This document shows positions 25,182-33,470 of a DNA stretch of 64,000 bases, one piece after another. The translations under genes were made by a program, and so were the position numbers. Below the pieces are notes generated by a model. The model saw only the letters and a list, made by a program, of their open reading frames with translations. It did no database searches and was not told the origin of the DNA. The DNA comes from G963664115 sp965263045 (GTDB taxonomy: Bacteria; Acidobacteriota; Terriglobia; 20CM-2-55-15): assembly GCA_965263045.1 (NCBI GenBank), contig CBDHGK010000041.1, forward strand, positions 1,922,001 to 1,986,000. The letters run 5' to 3'. Numbering within the stretch: position 1 is the first letter of the stretch; each line of letters starts with the position of its first letter.

Positions 25182-25601
25182 TTATGGCGCCTCCAATAAT
25201 TTGCGGAACTGGCCGGAGCGCAGCGTCTCGATGCCGAGATCCTCGAGACGGGTGCGCAGTCGCCGATCGGAGGTGACGGCGAGGATCTCCCCCCGCGTCG
25301 TTGCATCTCCTGCCAGTTCCGTTCCTGCCAGTTCCATTCCTGCCAGTTCCATTCCTGCCAGTTCTATGATGCGTTCATCCGCATCGGAGCCGGGGTGGGC
25401 GAAGTATACGGTAACGCCATCGACCGTCGCGGGGTCGGTCATACCGTCGGGCGGTCTTCCATCAAATACAACCGTCACCCCTACCCGTTGCTGTTGACGC
25501 AGTTTCCCAAGCTCCGTGATCAGCCGGCGTTGGGCTCCAGGTTTGTCGCGATGCCAGCCGATCCGTTGGCCCATGACGTTGTTGCCGTCGATCAGGTACA
25601 C
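25182..25601 (-). CDS. NYN/YacP-like RNase domain protein
   Basis: The 139-residue protein starts MYLIDGNNVMGQ, the D-G-N-N signature of NYN (PIN-like) nucleases, followed by TVVFDGRPPDG and AVTSDRRLRTRL, which supply the other acidic residues of the active site. It resembles YacP/Rae1, ribosome-associated or RNA-cleaving enzymes. An insertion of four near-identical pentapeptides (ELAGM/ELAGT) at about residues 78-97 comes from a 15-bp tandem repeat and sits in a surface loop of the fold. Convergent with the MutS-like gene. Confidence 0.85.
   Translation of the reverse strand: MYLIDGNNVMGQRIGWHRDKPGAQRRLITELGKLRQQQRVGVTVVFDGRPPDGMTDPATVDGVTVYFAHPGSDADERIIELAGMELAGMELAGTELAGDATTRGEILAVTSDRRLRTRLEDLGIETLRSGQFRKLLEAP
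25311..25370. repeat. 15-bp tandem repeat, four units, inside the NYN gene
   Basis: Units start at 25311, 25326, 25341 and 25356. The first three are TGCCAGTTCCnTTCC; the fourth diverges at its end. As the period is 15 bp, unit gain or loss keeps the reading frame and adds or removes five residues. Confidence 0.9.
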
Positions 25602-25639
25602 CCGGCCATTGTAACGTTACAGGCTGCGGTTCGGAGGTG

Positions 25640-25780
25640 TTAGAGGGGGGGGGGGGGCGAGTCCTCGCTCGACAACGCGTCATCGTAGTCCCGCGGGCCG
25701 AATAGATCTTCGATTGCGGAGTCGATCGCACCAATTGCGTAAGTCATTTGAAAGTTTTCTTCGGTGGTCAGTTTGTCCAT
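25640..25780 (-). CDS. Small acidic hypothetical protein (46 aa)
   Basis: The ATG at 25780 follows GGAGG with about nine bases spacing. The product begins MDKLTTEENFQMTYAIGA and has an acidic tail (DYDDALSSED) closed by four prolines and a leucine encoded by a 13-base homopolymer (G run 25645-25657 on the plus strand). It lies upstream of the NYN gene on the same strand. The composition and ribosome site suggest a real small protein, but I know no family. A slip in the run would change only the last residues. Confidence 0.45.
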   Translation of the reverse strand: MDKLTTEENFQMTYAIGAIDSAIEDLFGPRDYDDALSSEDSPPPPL

Positions 25781-26009
25781 TTTGAGCCGCCTCCGTGCGG
25801 CGGGCTGGAACATCATGTTCCGTGCCGTAGAGAATCTGTGCCCAAGATCGTCTCGGGTCACATGGGGGTCAAGCAAATTGTCGTAAAGATTTTTCGAAGG
25901 TTCGAACGAAAGGGAGCTGGAAATTATGTTGTGTATTTGCCAGTCTCCCCCGCGTCCTTCCGTTGACCTCATTTCCGGCCTCCCGTAGCATGACCCTCTG
26001 GCAGAGCCC

Positions 26010-26261
26010 ATGCAGAATGACGCAGCCCTGAAAATCGTTCTTGAGACCGTTGACCCGGCCGAGGTGGCCGTGATCAAGACTCTGCTCGAAGCCGAGGGCA
26101 TTCCCTATCTCACACGGGGCGAGGACCGCTACGACGCGTTTCGAGGTGCGTTTCGAGGCACTGTATTCAGTCCACGGGGTCGACCGGTTACCTTTCTCGT
26201 GCCTGCCGCCATCTATGAAGAAGCCCGCCTGGTGCTCAGTGTAGGCGAGTCGCCTCTGTAG
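26010..26261 (+). CDS. DUF2007 family small protein
   Basis: The 83-residue protein matches the DUF2007 pattern: an N-terminal ferredoxin-like strand-helix (KIVLETVDPAEVAVIKTLLEAEGIPYL), then the middle loop and FLVPAAIYEEARLVLSV. DUF2007 proteins are small PII-like domains suggested to be signal-transducing. A short in-frame duplication gives FRGAFRG near residues 44-50. It is monocistronic, with divergent small ORFs behind it. Confidence 0.88.
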   Translation: MQNDAALKIVLETVDPAEVAVIKTLLEAEGIPYLTRGEDRYDAFRGAFRGTVFSPRGRPVTFLVPAAIYEEARLVLSVGESPL

Positions 26262-26494
26262 GACGCGTGCAAAGGGTCCTTTCTATTTCGCTGGCTCCTG
26301 CGCCGGGTTCGCCGGTGTCGGGCCCCGCGGGCACCCGGCCCCCTTTTTTGGCGTGAAATGATCGTGTGCCGGTGTGGATCCACAGGAGCGCACCTCATCG
26401 AAGGGCACCTGGAGGCATGCCGCCTCTGGCCGTCGCCATCGACGGGAGGCAAATCGCAGTGTGCGGCAGCGATGCTGTAGGCCCCGGACAAAAC

Positions 26495-27100
26495 TCAGGG
26501 TTGGTTCGCAGCGAGGTATGCAGTCACGAACTCGTCGACGTGCCCCCTCAGCGAATTCAATACGAAGTTCGGATCACCCCCGTGCGTGCCGATGCTGCCC
26601 GTCGTCCAGGTCACAGCCATGTTGGTGAGCACCGTGAAATCCGGATCGGTGGGTGCGAAAACGTCGCTGTCGTTGACTCTGAGGTAGTAGGCATTGCGGA
26701 AGAATGAAACCTCAACGTTGTAAGCGGACCCCACGCCGTTAATGGCGACATAGATCCATTGAGCTCCGGCATCGTCTTCCGGCAGTGGCGTTAAGTTGAG
26801 CGATTGCAGCCGTCCCTCGATCCCTGTCCTTACCTGTTCCCGGGTCAAACCGATTTCCATCAGAGCGGGGGGTACATCAGCAACGAGCAACTTGATGTTC
26901 AGGTAGTTCTCGACTTCCAGTCCAGACCCCGACCGAGCCGCCTGCAAGGCCCGAAGTGCTTCAAAGTCAGTTCGGATGTCCCCGGACTCCCCGGAGACCC
27001 GGCCGCTATATGTTGGCTCGGACGCCGAATCCTGACTAAAAACGGGCACGACAAACAAACAGGAGGTGAGCACGACGGACAATATCAGTCTGGTATGCAT
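26495..27100 (-). CDS. Secreted hypothetical protein
   Basis: The start is ATG 27100, with AGGA upstream and a proper signal peptide (LILSVVLTSCLFVVPVFSQ); the frame upstream to 27226 is non-coding. The 201-residue mature-type protein contains VENYLNIKLLVADVPPALME, then YVAINGVGSAYNVEVSFFRNA and VTWTTGSIGTHGGDPNFVLN. It looks like a soluble periplasmic alpha/beta domain. I do not recognise the family, although the alternating strand pattern and the Gly-rich GTHGGD loop suggest a conserved fold. Monocistronic. Confidence 0.65.
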   Translation of the reverse strand: MHTRLILSVVLTSCLFVVPVFSQDSASEPTYSGRVSGESGDIRTDFEALRALQAARSGSGLEVENYLNIKLLVADVPPALMEIGLTREQVRTGIEGRLQSLNLTPLPEDDAGAQWIYVAINGVGSAYNVEVSFFRNAYYLRVNDSDVFAPTDPDFTVLTNMAVTWTTGSIGTHGGDPNFVLNSLRGHVDEFVTAYLAANQP

Positions 27101-27663
27101 GGTGAGTCCTTTGTAGGCGGCCTGTATTCCTGAGGAAACCACGCTTACGTTACAGCCTGCGCGGGGCGCGTCCCAAGAGAAAACTTTTTTTGAGGCGTCG
27201 CGGGCCCCGTAGCCGCCCACGTCCATTCAACCAAACTGTTTCCTCTTCGCTCCATTGCACGATTTCCCTGATCCATCTCTGTCGTCCGGCGGCCCTGTTG
27301 AACGCCCCGCTGTTAGTCGCGCGTCCAATCCGGCCCGACGAGGAGGCTACATCGGGTCAAATCTGAGGACGCCTTAAGTCTCGCCCCGCAGTGCGAGGAT
27401 GGTCCCGCCTTCAGAAATCTGTTCGAGAAAGGGCTTGTAGGCGTCTTCCATGCCGACTGTGCCCGTGCGGTCGGCGTGCTTCCGGGCATGTTGGTCGTCG
27501 TCGCCGATGGCGCGGGTGTCGATGTTTGCGATTCTATCCTGCCCTTTTGCAGTGGTAAGGGCGCGGGAGCCAACGGTTCGAAACAATCTCGATGATGGGC
27601 CGGGATGGCCAGAACCTCCGGCAGGTTAAATTCTGCAGAGAATTTCTCCCCGTTCCCCTGCCG
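27101..27663. other. Intergenic stretch with one doubtful small frame
   Basis: A minus-strand frame 27374-27586 (70 residues, possible TTG start) reads acceptably in its second half (DAYKPFLEQISEGGTILALRG) and could be the end of a decayed gene. No family was recognised and no ribosome site is present. Confidence 0.35.
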
Positions 27664-28509
27664 CTACGGCAGGCTTCGGAAGATACTGTCAAGGAAGCGC
27701 TCGGCGTTTCCCTGCCACGAGGCGTAAGCGGCGAGAACCCCCTCCTCCTGAATCTGGTCCGAACTCATTCCCGCGGATTTCTTCTGTCGAACCATTTCAA
27801 CGGATTGATCGAGCATGGTGTGAAAACGCCGAAGGTCGTTGACATTCGCCCTGGCCGGCCCGTGGCCGGGAATGATTCTGGCGTCAGAAGCGACCTGCTC
27901 CAGAACGTCGCCAATATTGTCGGTGTATCCGATTGCGTTTCCGCCTCCGTCGATATCGATGAACGGAAACGTCTCGACCCAGAAGTGGTCACCCAGGTGG
28001 ACAACATTGGATTCGGAAAAGAAAACGATAACGTCCCCATCCGTGTGTCCAGGCGGATAATGGACGATCCGGATTTCTTCGCCGTTCATGTGCAATGAGA
28101 CGGCATCATCGATCGTGACGATCGGCCAGGCAGCCCGGGGTTGATCCATCAGACGCCGACGCACGTTGCTGTGCGCAATGATCGGGGCCAGGCTGCCGAA
28201 GAACTCGTTGCCGCCTGTATGGTCCCCATGGAAGTGGGTGTTCACGACAAAGCGGAGAGCCCCGTCGCTGATATCGGAGAGTGCGGACTCTATTCGCGGT
28301 GCGAGAGGGGCAAACTGGTCGTCCACGATCAGGATCCCATCCTCGCCTGCCGAGACGCCGATGTTCCCGCCACTCCCCTCTATGACATGGATCGGGCCTG
28401 TCAAAGATGTTGTCCGGATCTCGACGTCGTCGAAGTTTCGCTGCGCTGCGATTTGAGCGCTCAGAGTGGCGAACAACGCACAACACACAATTACCCAAAA
28501 TTTCTTCAT
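27664..28509 (-). CDS. Exported metallo-beta-lactamase-fold hydrolase
   Basis: The 281-residue protein has a signal peptide (about 1-22, MKKFWVIVCCALFATLSAQ). All zinc ligands are intact: NTHFHGDHTGGNEFF (about 90-104), the PPGHTDGDVIVFF motif, GDHFW and IPGHGP. This is a standard periplasmic metallo-hydrolase; members include quinoprotein-relay-type hydrolases and thioesterases, and few are true lactamases. The substrate is unknown. It is divergent from the DUF3179 gene. It contrasts with the ligand-poor relative at 4801-5880. Confidence 0.92.
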   Translation of the reverse strand: MKKFWVIVCCALFATLSAQIAAQRNFDDVEIRTTSLTGPIHVIEGSGGNIGVSAGEDGILIVDDQFAPLAPRIESALSDISDGALRFVVNTHFHGDHTGGNEFFGSLAPIIAHSNVRRRLMDQPRAAWPIVTIDDAVSLHMNGEEIRIVHYPPGHTDGDVIVFFSESNVVHLGDHFWVETFPFIDIDGGGNAIGYTDNIGDVLEQVASDARIIPGHGPARANVNDLRRFHTMLDQSVEMVRQKKSAGMSSDQIQEEGVLAAYASWQGNAERFLDSIFRSLP

Positions 28510-28783
28510 GCCTTTCTCCTGTGCGGCCCGTAACGTTTCTGCGATTGTGACTGTAGAACCTGATGATATCCCAGATAAGACAGTTCGCTGTCAATTCGAT
28601 CAGCGATCGAGTCCAGGTCACGAGCAGATTTTTCAGGCAGGGTCTTGATGGCAAGATCCCGACTGAGTCCACTAAGGACAGGGCTGTCCGACAAGCCCGT
28701 ACATAACTATAGGGTACGCCTTATACACCGGTCAGAATGGTGATATCTTCAGACTCGGGCTCACCAGCTACTGGGGATATCGA

Positions 28784-30620
28784 ATGGTCATTAAGACGGG
28801 ACTCCGCGCGGCAGGCCACCTGGAAGCTTACCGGGGGCGGATTTCACAAAACTTCGAATTGCCGATTCACATCGGTCGTCTGGTTGCGCAGTGGGACGAA
28901 CCCGAATTCGTCCCTGCGCCGAACGCATCCCGGATGCGTGACCACGACTACGTCGTCGGCTTGGTCCACAAGGGCGTTGCCGTCGCGTTCCCCATGTGGG
29001 TAGCCGACAACTATCACGTTATCAATTGTATGATCGCCGGGGATCCCGTGGTCTATACGACTTGCGAGCGCTGCCAGTCGGGGTCGGCTTTTCTGTCGCT
29101 TCTTGACGGCAAGCCGGTCAAGTTCAGTGCTCTCGGAATGTACAACGCCTCGCTGACGATGACCGATCGGGCCGATTTCTTACAGAGGGACGGCAGTCTG
29201 TGGCTGCACTATGAAGGTGTTTGCATCGATGGGAAACATCGCGGGACGTTCCTGGCCCAGATACCGACGTTTCATACCATGTGGGCTGAATGGAAGACGA
29301 ATCATGCGGATTCGCTGGTATTGATCGAGCCTCGCGACAGGCACCATCGCGACGCGCGCCACGGGCACGGCCGTGAGGAGTACTTCGCCAGGCCCGGGAT
29401 GGATCCGCCGCTGGTTCTGACGATTACCGGTGAGTTCGACGAGCGTTATCCGGAAAACGAGATCGTGCTGGGTGTCAATTCGGACGAGATGACAAAGGCC
29501 TATCCGCTGAAAGAGGTGAAGAAGAGCGGGAGTGTCGTGCATGACCGGATTGGTGACGTGCCTATCGTCGTGCTTGCAGGGCCCCGACCGGAGCAGGTCA
29601 CCATGGCTGCTTATTCTTGCCTGCTCGACGGAAGAGCGCTGACCTTTGGTCTGGACGGAGCGGCCTTCGTGGATCGGGAAACCAGGTCCATGTGGGACAT
29701 CGAGGGTCTGGCGCTCGAGGGTCCGCTGGCCGGACGGCGCCTTGAGGCCCTCCGCTGGCAGTACGTCCGCTGGCACGCCTGGTTCTATCCCCACCGCGGC
29801 ACCCGGCTTTATCTTCACGAGCGCACACTGCCGGCGTATCCGGGCTCCAATCCGGACGTCGGCTCGTTTCGGCCCATACTCGATGGACTGACCCGCCTGG
29901 AGCGGCCGATGACTCTCGAGGGTGCGGTGTTCGATCTGAGCCTTCCGCATGAAGCGCCGGAGGGCCTGACCTTGCGTGTCGGCAATGACCGGCTCAATCT
30001 GTACCGTTTCAACATGGCCGAAGCCGCCGAGGACTATGTGCAGATGGAGGGAGCCTGGTTCTGTTTCCCGATCAGCAAGAAAGTCGGCAAAAGATACTCC
30101 CGCCGCGTGGGTGTTTTTGTGATCGAGTCGGATCCGGAGAACCAGTATGCCGACCCGTCACAGTTCGTTCGCCTTCCCGACCCGGCCATTGCCTGGTCGG
30201 ACATCGTCACCGACGTGAAATTGGACGAGATCATGCCGCCCGAGCTTCTGGACGGTGCGGGCAAGACGCAACACGGTTTCGCTGGACTCTTCGAGTGTCT
30301 GCGGCGGGCAACTTACGATGTCGTCGAAACCGCTTTTTTACCGCATACACAGTTGCGATTCGGAACATTGAACGCAGTCGCGGCGACGATCAACGCCGAT
30401 CGCTTCGCCATCTACAAGTGCCCCGATGGCGAACCGGATCCTGAAAGAGGTGCCTCATGCGATTCAGATCGATCGCTGGATTCTGCGCTCGATCCCCGCC
30501 ATCATGTACCGGGATCCCATCTACGAAATGGGACAGTTGGCCGAGAGCGAGATCCAGTGGTCCGATCTGCTGTCCGACAAGCGGTTTGCCGCCACCATCC
30601 AGTCGTATTGCCACGGGTGA
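28784..30620 (+). pseudogene. Tandem DUF3179 protein, frameshifted near the C-terminus
   Basis: From ATG 28784 the frame encodes two DUF3179 modules. Module one (about residues 50-185) contains GDPVVYTTCERCQSGSAF, with a C-x2-C, and SLWLHYEGVCIDGKHRG. Module two (about 235-345) contains RALTFGLDGAAF and SMWDIEGLALEGPLAG. A long C-terminal region follows. After residue 545 the frame turns atypical, while the +1 frame from 30426 gives a natural tail (KEVPHAIQIDRWILRSIPA ... QSYCHG) ending at a TGA at 30618-30620. Removing one C from the run at 30421-30424 joins them (about 611 residues). It may be a real frameshift or a sequencing error. DUF3179 is of unknown function; no signal peptide was seen. 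Confidence 0.78.
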
Positions 30621-30636
30621 CGACGGACTCTCCTGG

Positions 30637-31803
30637 CTAGGCGGTCACAAACGAACGCATGCGGGCCTGGACAAAATCCTGAAGAAGGCACTGCGTCTGG
30701 CACCCGGTGCAGCGTGTCGGTTCGGGACGTGGGACTCCTGGATCGCGACGCAGGTGACGGATCATCAGGGCTGACGCGCGCTCGGCCAACTCCAGGTACC
30801 ATTCGCCCGACGGGGGACGGTGGCCGTGGAACCGGGTACCGGAGGAGGGGCTCCAGACCAGCGGAATGCTTGCAACCCCTTCCTCGGCCAGCTCCTGGAC
30901 GCCTTCGAGCAGCAATTCCATCGGCTCGACGCCCGCGACGAAACCCGAGTAGATCCTTCCTCCGGCACCGAAGATCTCCACCGCGACGCGCAATGCCTCT
31001 CGATACTTCTCGTAGCCGAGCCGCTTCTCCTTTCCCGGGCAGACCGCCCGGAAGAACGCCGGATCGAAGCACTCGAGGTTGAAGCCCAGGCCCCTGATTC
31101 CCTGGCGATGCAGCCGCTCCAGATCGCGGAGATTCTCGGGGGGCGTCATGATCGCCGTGCCGGGAAGCTCCGTCATTCCCATCGCTTCCCGCATGCTCTC
31201 GAGATAGGTTTCCAGAATTCCGATTTCCCGTTCCCCGGGGAGAATGCCGCCAGTGATCTCGAAGTGACGGGCCACTCCCGACTCAAAGGCGACACCGAAC
31301 ACCTCGCCCACTTCCGCCGCCCGCTTTTTCATCATGACTTCGTCGTACTGCTTGAAGGTGTAGTTGAGATTGCAAAAGGCGCACTGCGAGCCGTCCGCAA
31401 AGAGCACACAGGCGTTCGTGTGAGACACGGCAATGCAATCCTCACCGACAAGTTCCGCGATGCTGGTCATGGGCGTGCCGCCCGAAGTCTTCCGGTCGTA
31501 AAACGCGGGCCGTTCGAGCCACTCGAGGGTCGATAGCTCGTGTTGCCCTTTCTCGAGAATCAGCTGGTCTCCCCGACGCTGCACCCGGTACGGAGAGTGC
31601 TCGTTGAGCCGGACCTGCACGACCGTGCCTTGCGGAAGACGCATCTCCGCCGGACAAGCCTGATCATGATGGAGGTCGAAATCGTATTCGAACAGATGAT
31701 GCACCTGCTCCTTGAACTGCGTCCCAACGCCCTCGTAGGCCGCATCGGCAATCTGAATACCATCCACCAGAAGCCGGGTTTTCAACAATAGTTCTTCACG
31801 CAT
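30637..31803 (-). CDS. Radical SAM protein with C-x8-C-x2-C motif
   Basis: The start is ATG 31803 (GAGGAAC upstream), giving 388 residues. After an uncharacterised N-terminal domain (about 1-110) comes ACVLFADGSQCAFCN, with Cys 132, 141 and 144. This suits an iron-sulfur cluster for S-adenosylmethionine cleavage but with eight residues between the first two Cys instead of three. FEITGG and later TIM-barrel strands (GIRGLGFNLECFD, IYSGFVAGVEP, SIPLVWSPSSGTRF) follow. A second cluster C-x2-C-x3-C at 365-372 (RCTGCQTQC) could bind an auxiliary cluster. It is the last gene of a five-gene operon, 10 bases after the acyltransferase. It likely performs a radical step on the pathway product; the reaction is unknown. 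Confidence 0.8.
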   Translation of the reverse strand: MREELLLKTRLLVDGIQIADAAYEGVGTQFKEQVHHLFEYDFDLHHDQACPAEMRLPQGTVVQVRLNEHSPYRVQRRGDQLILEKGQHELSTLEWLERPAFYDRKTSGGTPMTSIAELVGEDCIAVSHTNACVLFADGSQCAFCNLNYTFKQYDEVMMKKRAAEVGEVFGVAFESGVARHFEITGGILPGEREIGILETYLESMREAMGMTELPGTAIMTPPENLRDLERLHRQGIRGLGFNLECFDPAFFRAVCPGKEKRLGYEKYREALRVAVEIFGAGGRIYSGFVAGVEPMELLLEGVQELAEEGVASIPLVWSPSSGTRFHGHRPPSGEWYLELAERASALMIRHLRRDPGVPRPEPTRCTGCQTQCLLQDFVQARMRSFVTA

Positions 31804-31813
31804 GATCGTTCCT

Positions 31814-32737
31814 CTAGGGTAAAGCGAACTTTCTTCTATAACCTCGGGGCGACATATAAGTCGGGTGACGGCGGATGAAGCCCTCGATGCGTTCTGCATA
31901 GGCCTGCATCAAATGGCTTACCTGCTGAGATCTCGACAACTCTTGTGGACACGACAGCGGCTCCTGAACCTCGATGCGGAAGCGCGCAGTCGGATCGATG
32001 CCTGCGAAGCACGGCAGGATCACGGCCCGGCTCAGCAGCCCAAGCGTGATGCCACCGGTCGGGAACGCGTATTTCTTGCCGCAAATCTCGACGGGCTGCC
32101 GGTGTTCGCCCGCGCCACCATCGCCGGCGATGTTCACGAAGCCGTTTTTCCGAAGGTGATCGTATGCCTTCTTCAAGTACTGCACGCCCAGATCTTCCTG
32201 CCCGAACAGCTCATCGTCGTCAACATGAAATCGCGCACGACGCCAAAGCGAAAGGCGGTCTTTCAGGGACCTGCTGTCCGATTTCGGCAAGCGCATCGTA
32301 AACAGGTGATACACCGGGTACTCCTGTGTTCGCAAGTACCACCTCAGAAGCCGTGGGAAGCCGAGATGGCTCACCAGCAGGACGACACCGTTGCCTCCCT
32401 TCCGGGCCTCTTCCAGCCGAGACCACCCGTCGATATCAAGAAACGACTCGAAATCCCGCGCATCCCGCGCCATGATGAGGGAGTTCAGATAGCGCTTGAG
32501 CTCCGCGGTCACGAACAGTTGTTTTGCCAGTCGCTGGTGATCATCCGGGGTCGTGTCATCGGGGAGCGCCTCGCGCAACCAACGATCCGCCATGACTCTC
32601 GAGTGACGTTGAAGACGATATTGCATTCGCCCTCGAAAGCGCAGCCAACGGACAATGAGCGGAAAACGCAAGCGCCCCAGAATCTCGAGCTCGAGACAAA
32701 ACAACAGATACTTGGTCAATCGGAATAGGTTTTTCAT
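31814..32737 (-). CDS. LpxL-like (lysophospholipid/Kdo2-lipid A type) acyltransferase
   Basis: The start is ATG 32737, one base after the upstream stop; the longer frame overlaps the methyltransferase. The 307-residue protein has an N-terminal hydrophobic/basic membrane-binding region and the layout of LpxL/HtrB acyltransferases: VLLVSHLGFPRLLRWYL, then GFVNIAGDGGAGEHRQPVE and FPTGGITLGLLSRAVILPCF. In the family the first block is H-x4-D/E; here the His (124) is kept but the acid position is Arg (129), so chemistry may differ. It probably moves an acyl group from the operon's acyl carrier protein onto an amine or hydroxyl acceptor at the inner membrane (inference). Confidence 0.8.
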   Translation of the reverse strand: MKNLFRLTKYLLFCLELEILGRLRFPLIVRWLRFRGRMQYRLQRHSRVMADRWLREALPDDTTPDDHQRLAKQLFVTAELKRYLNSLIMARDARDFESFLDIDGWSRLEEARKGGNGVVLLVSHLGFPRLLRWYLRTQEYPVYHLFTMRLPKSDSRSLKDRLSLWRRARFHVDDDELFGQEDLGVQYLKKAYDHLRKNGFVNIAGDGGAGEHRQPVEICGKKYAFPTGGITLGLLSRAVILPCFAGIDPTARFRIEVQEPLSCPQELSRSQQVSHLMQAYAERIEGFIRRHPTYMSPRGYRRKFALP

Positions 32738-32738
32738 C

Positions 32739-33470
32739 TCAAGCTCGACGGGCGAGGACCCGCCAGAAGAACGCCTTTGAAACTCGAAGCCATTCGGCGG
32801 GCCGGGCCGCGTCGCGTGAGAGGGCCAGCTCGAGCTCTTGGTGCAGGAGCGATTCGATTCGAAAAGCCCGGAAGAAGTCGCGTACCTCGCCTTCCGATGA
32901 GAAATGATGGGGTATTCCGGCCTCACCGGCACCATTGAAGACGTGGGGAAACATGCCCGGGCTGATGTACGTGTGTGACTCCACGGATTCGCCCCGACCA
33001 TACATACGATTCTCGCGGGACGGCAGCGTCACATAACAAATACCGCCGCCCCGGAGCTTGGAATGCATTAGCGCAACCATCGCCTTCACCCTTTCGGTCG
33101 TTCCATGGTAGATGCTGTTGAATGCAATCACGGCATCGAAGTACCCATTGGGATAGGGAATATCTTCCATTTCGCCGCACCACAGGGTTGCCGTGCGCCC
33201 CTGTGACTCAAGCCATCGCCTGCATATCGTGATGCCCGAGTCCGAATGATCCATCCCGTAGGCTTCGAAACCCTGACGCGACAGGAGGTCGATATGCCTG
33301 CCGATACCGCAGCCGACGTCGAGGACTCGCGTGATCTCTTCCTTTGCTTTCCAGTCTGAGACCAGTGCCTGAACACCACGGTCCGGTATGCTCCAGAGCC
33401 GCTTGGCGCCGTCGCCTTCCCAGATTTCCTGCCACTGCTCCATGTCAGACTCGACCCGGATTTGCCGCAC
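32739..33470 (-). CDS. Class I SAM-dependent methyltransferase
   Basis: The 243-residue frame starts at GTG 33470, overlapping the ligase by 26 bases; ATG 33443 is an alternative just after the ligase stop. Motif I TRVLDVGCGIGRHIDLL (about 48-64) binds S-adenosylmethionine; YGMDHSDSGI is the acidic second strand and DIPYPNGYFDAVIAFNSIYH the motif II-III region. The C-terminal lid (TYISPGMFPHVFNG) resembles no defined subgroup. Third gene of the operon; the target is probably the carrier-bound or released product. Confidence 0.9.
   Translation of the reverse strand: MRQIRVESDMEQWQEIWEGDGAKRLWSIPDRGVQALVSDWKAKEEITRVLDVGCGIGRHIDLLSRQGFEAYGMDHSDSGITICRRWLESQGRTATLWCGEMEDIPYPNGYFDAVIAFNSIYHGTTERVKAMVALMHSKLRGGGICYVTLPSRENRMYGRGESVESHTYISPGMFPHVFNGAGEAGIPHHFSSEGEVRDFFRAFRIESLLHQELELALSRDAARPAEWLRVSKAFFWRVLARRA

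Noticed and set aside
25311..25370. CRISPR-like array
   Set aside because: Units are contiguous 15-bp coding repeats without spacers; the 140-bp repeat at 1581 likewise has no spacers. No CRISPR array or cas gene was seen in the window.
27374..27586. Minus-strand 70-residue frame
   Set aside because: Only a possible TTG start, no ribosome site and no family; mentioned in the region note only.
32738..33001. N-terminal extension of the acyltransferase
   Set aside because: It lies inside the methyltransferase gene in another frame.
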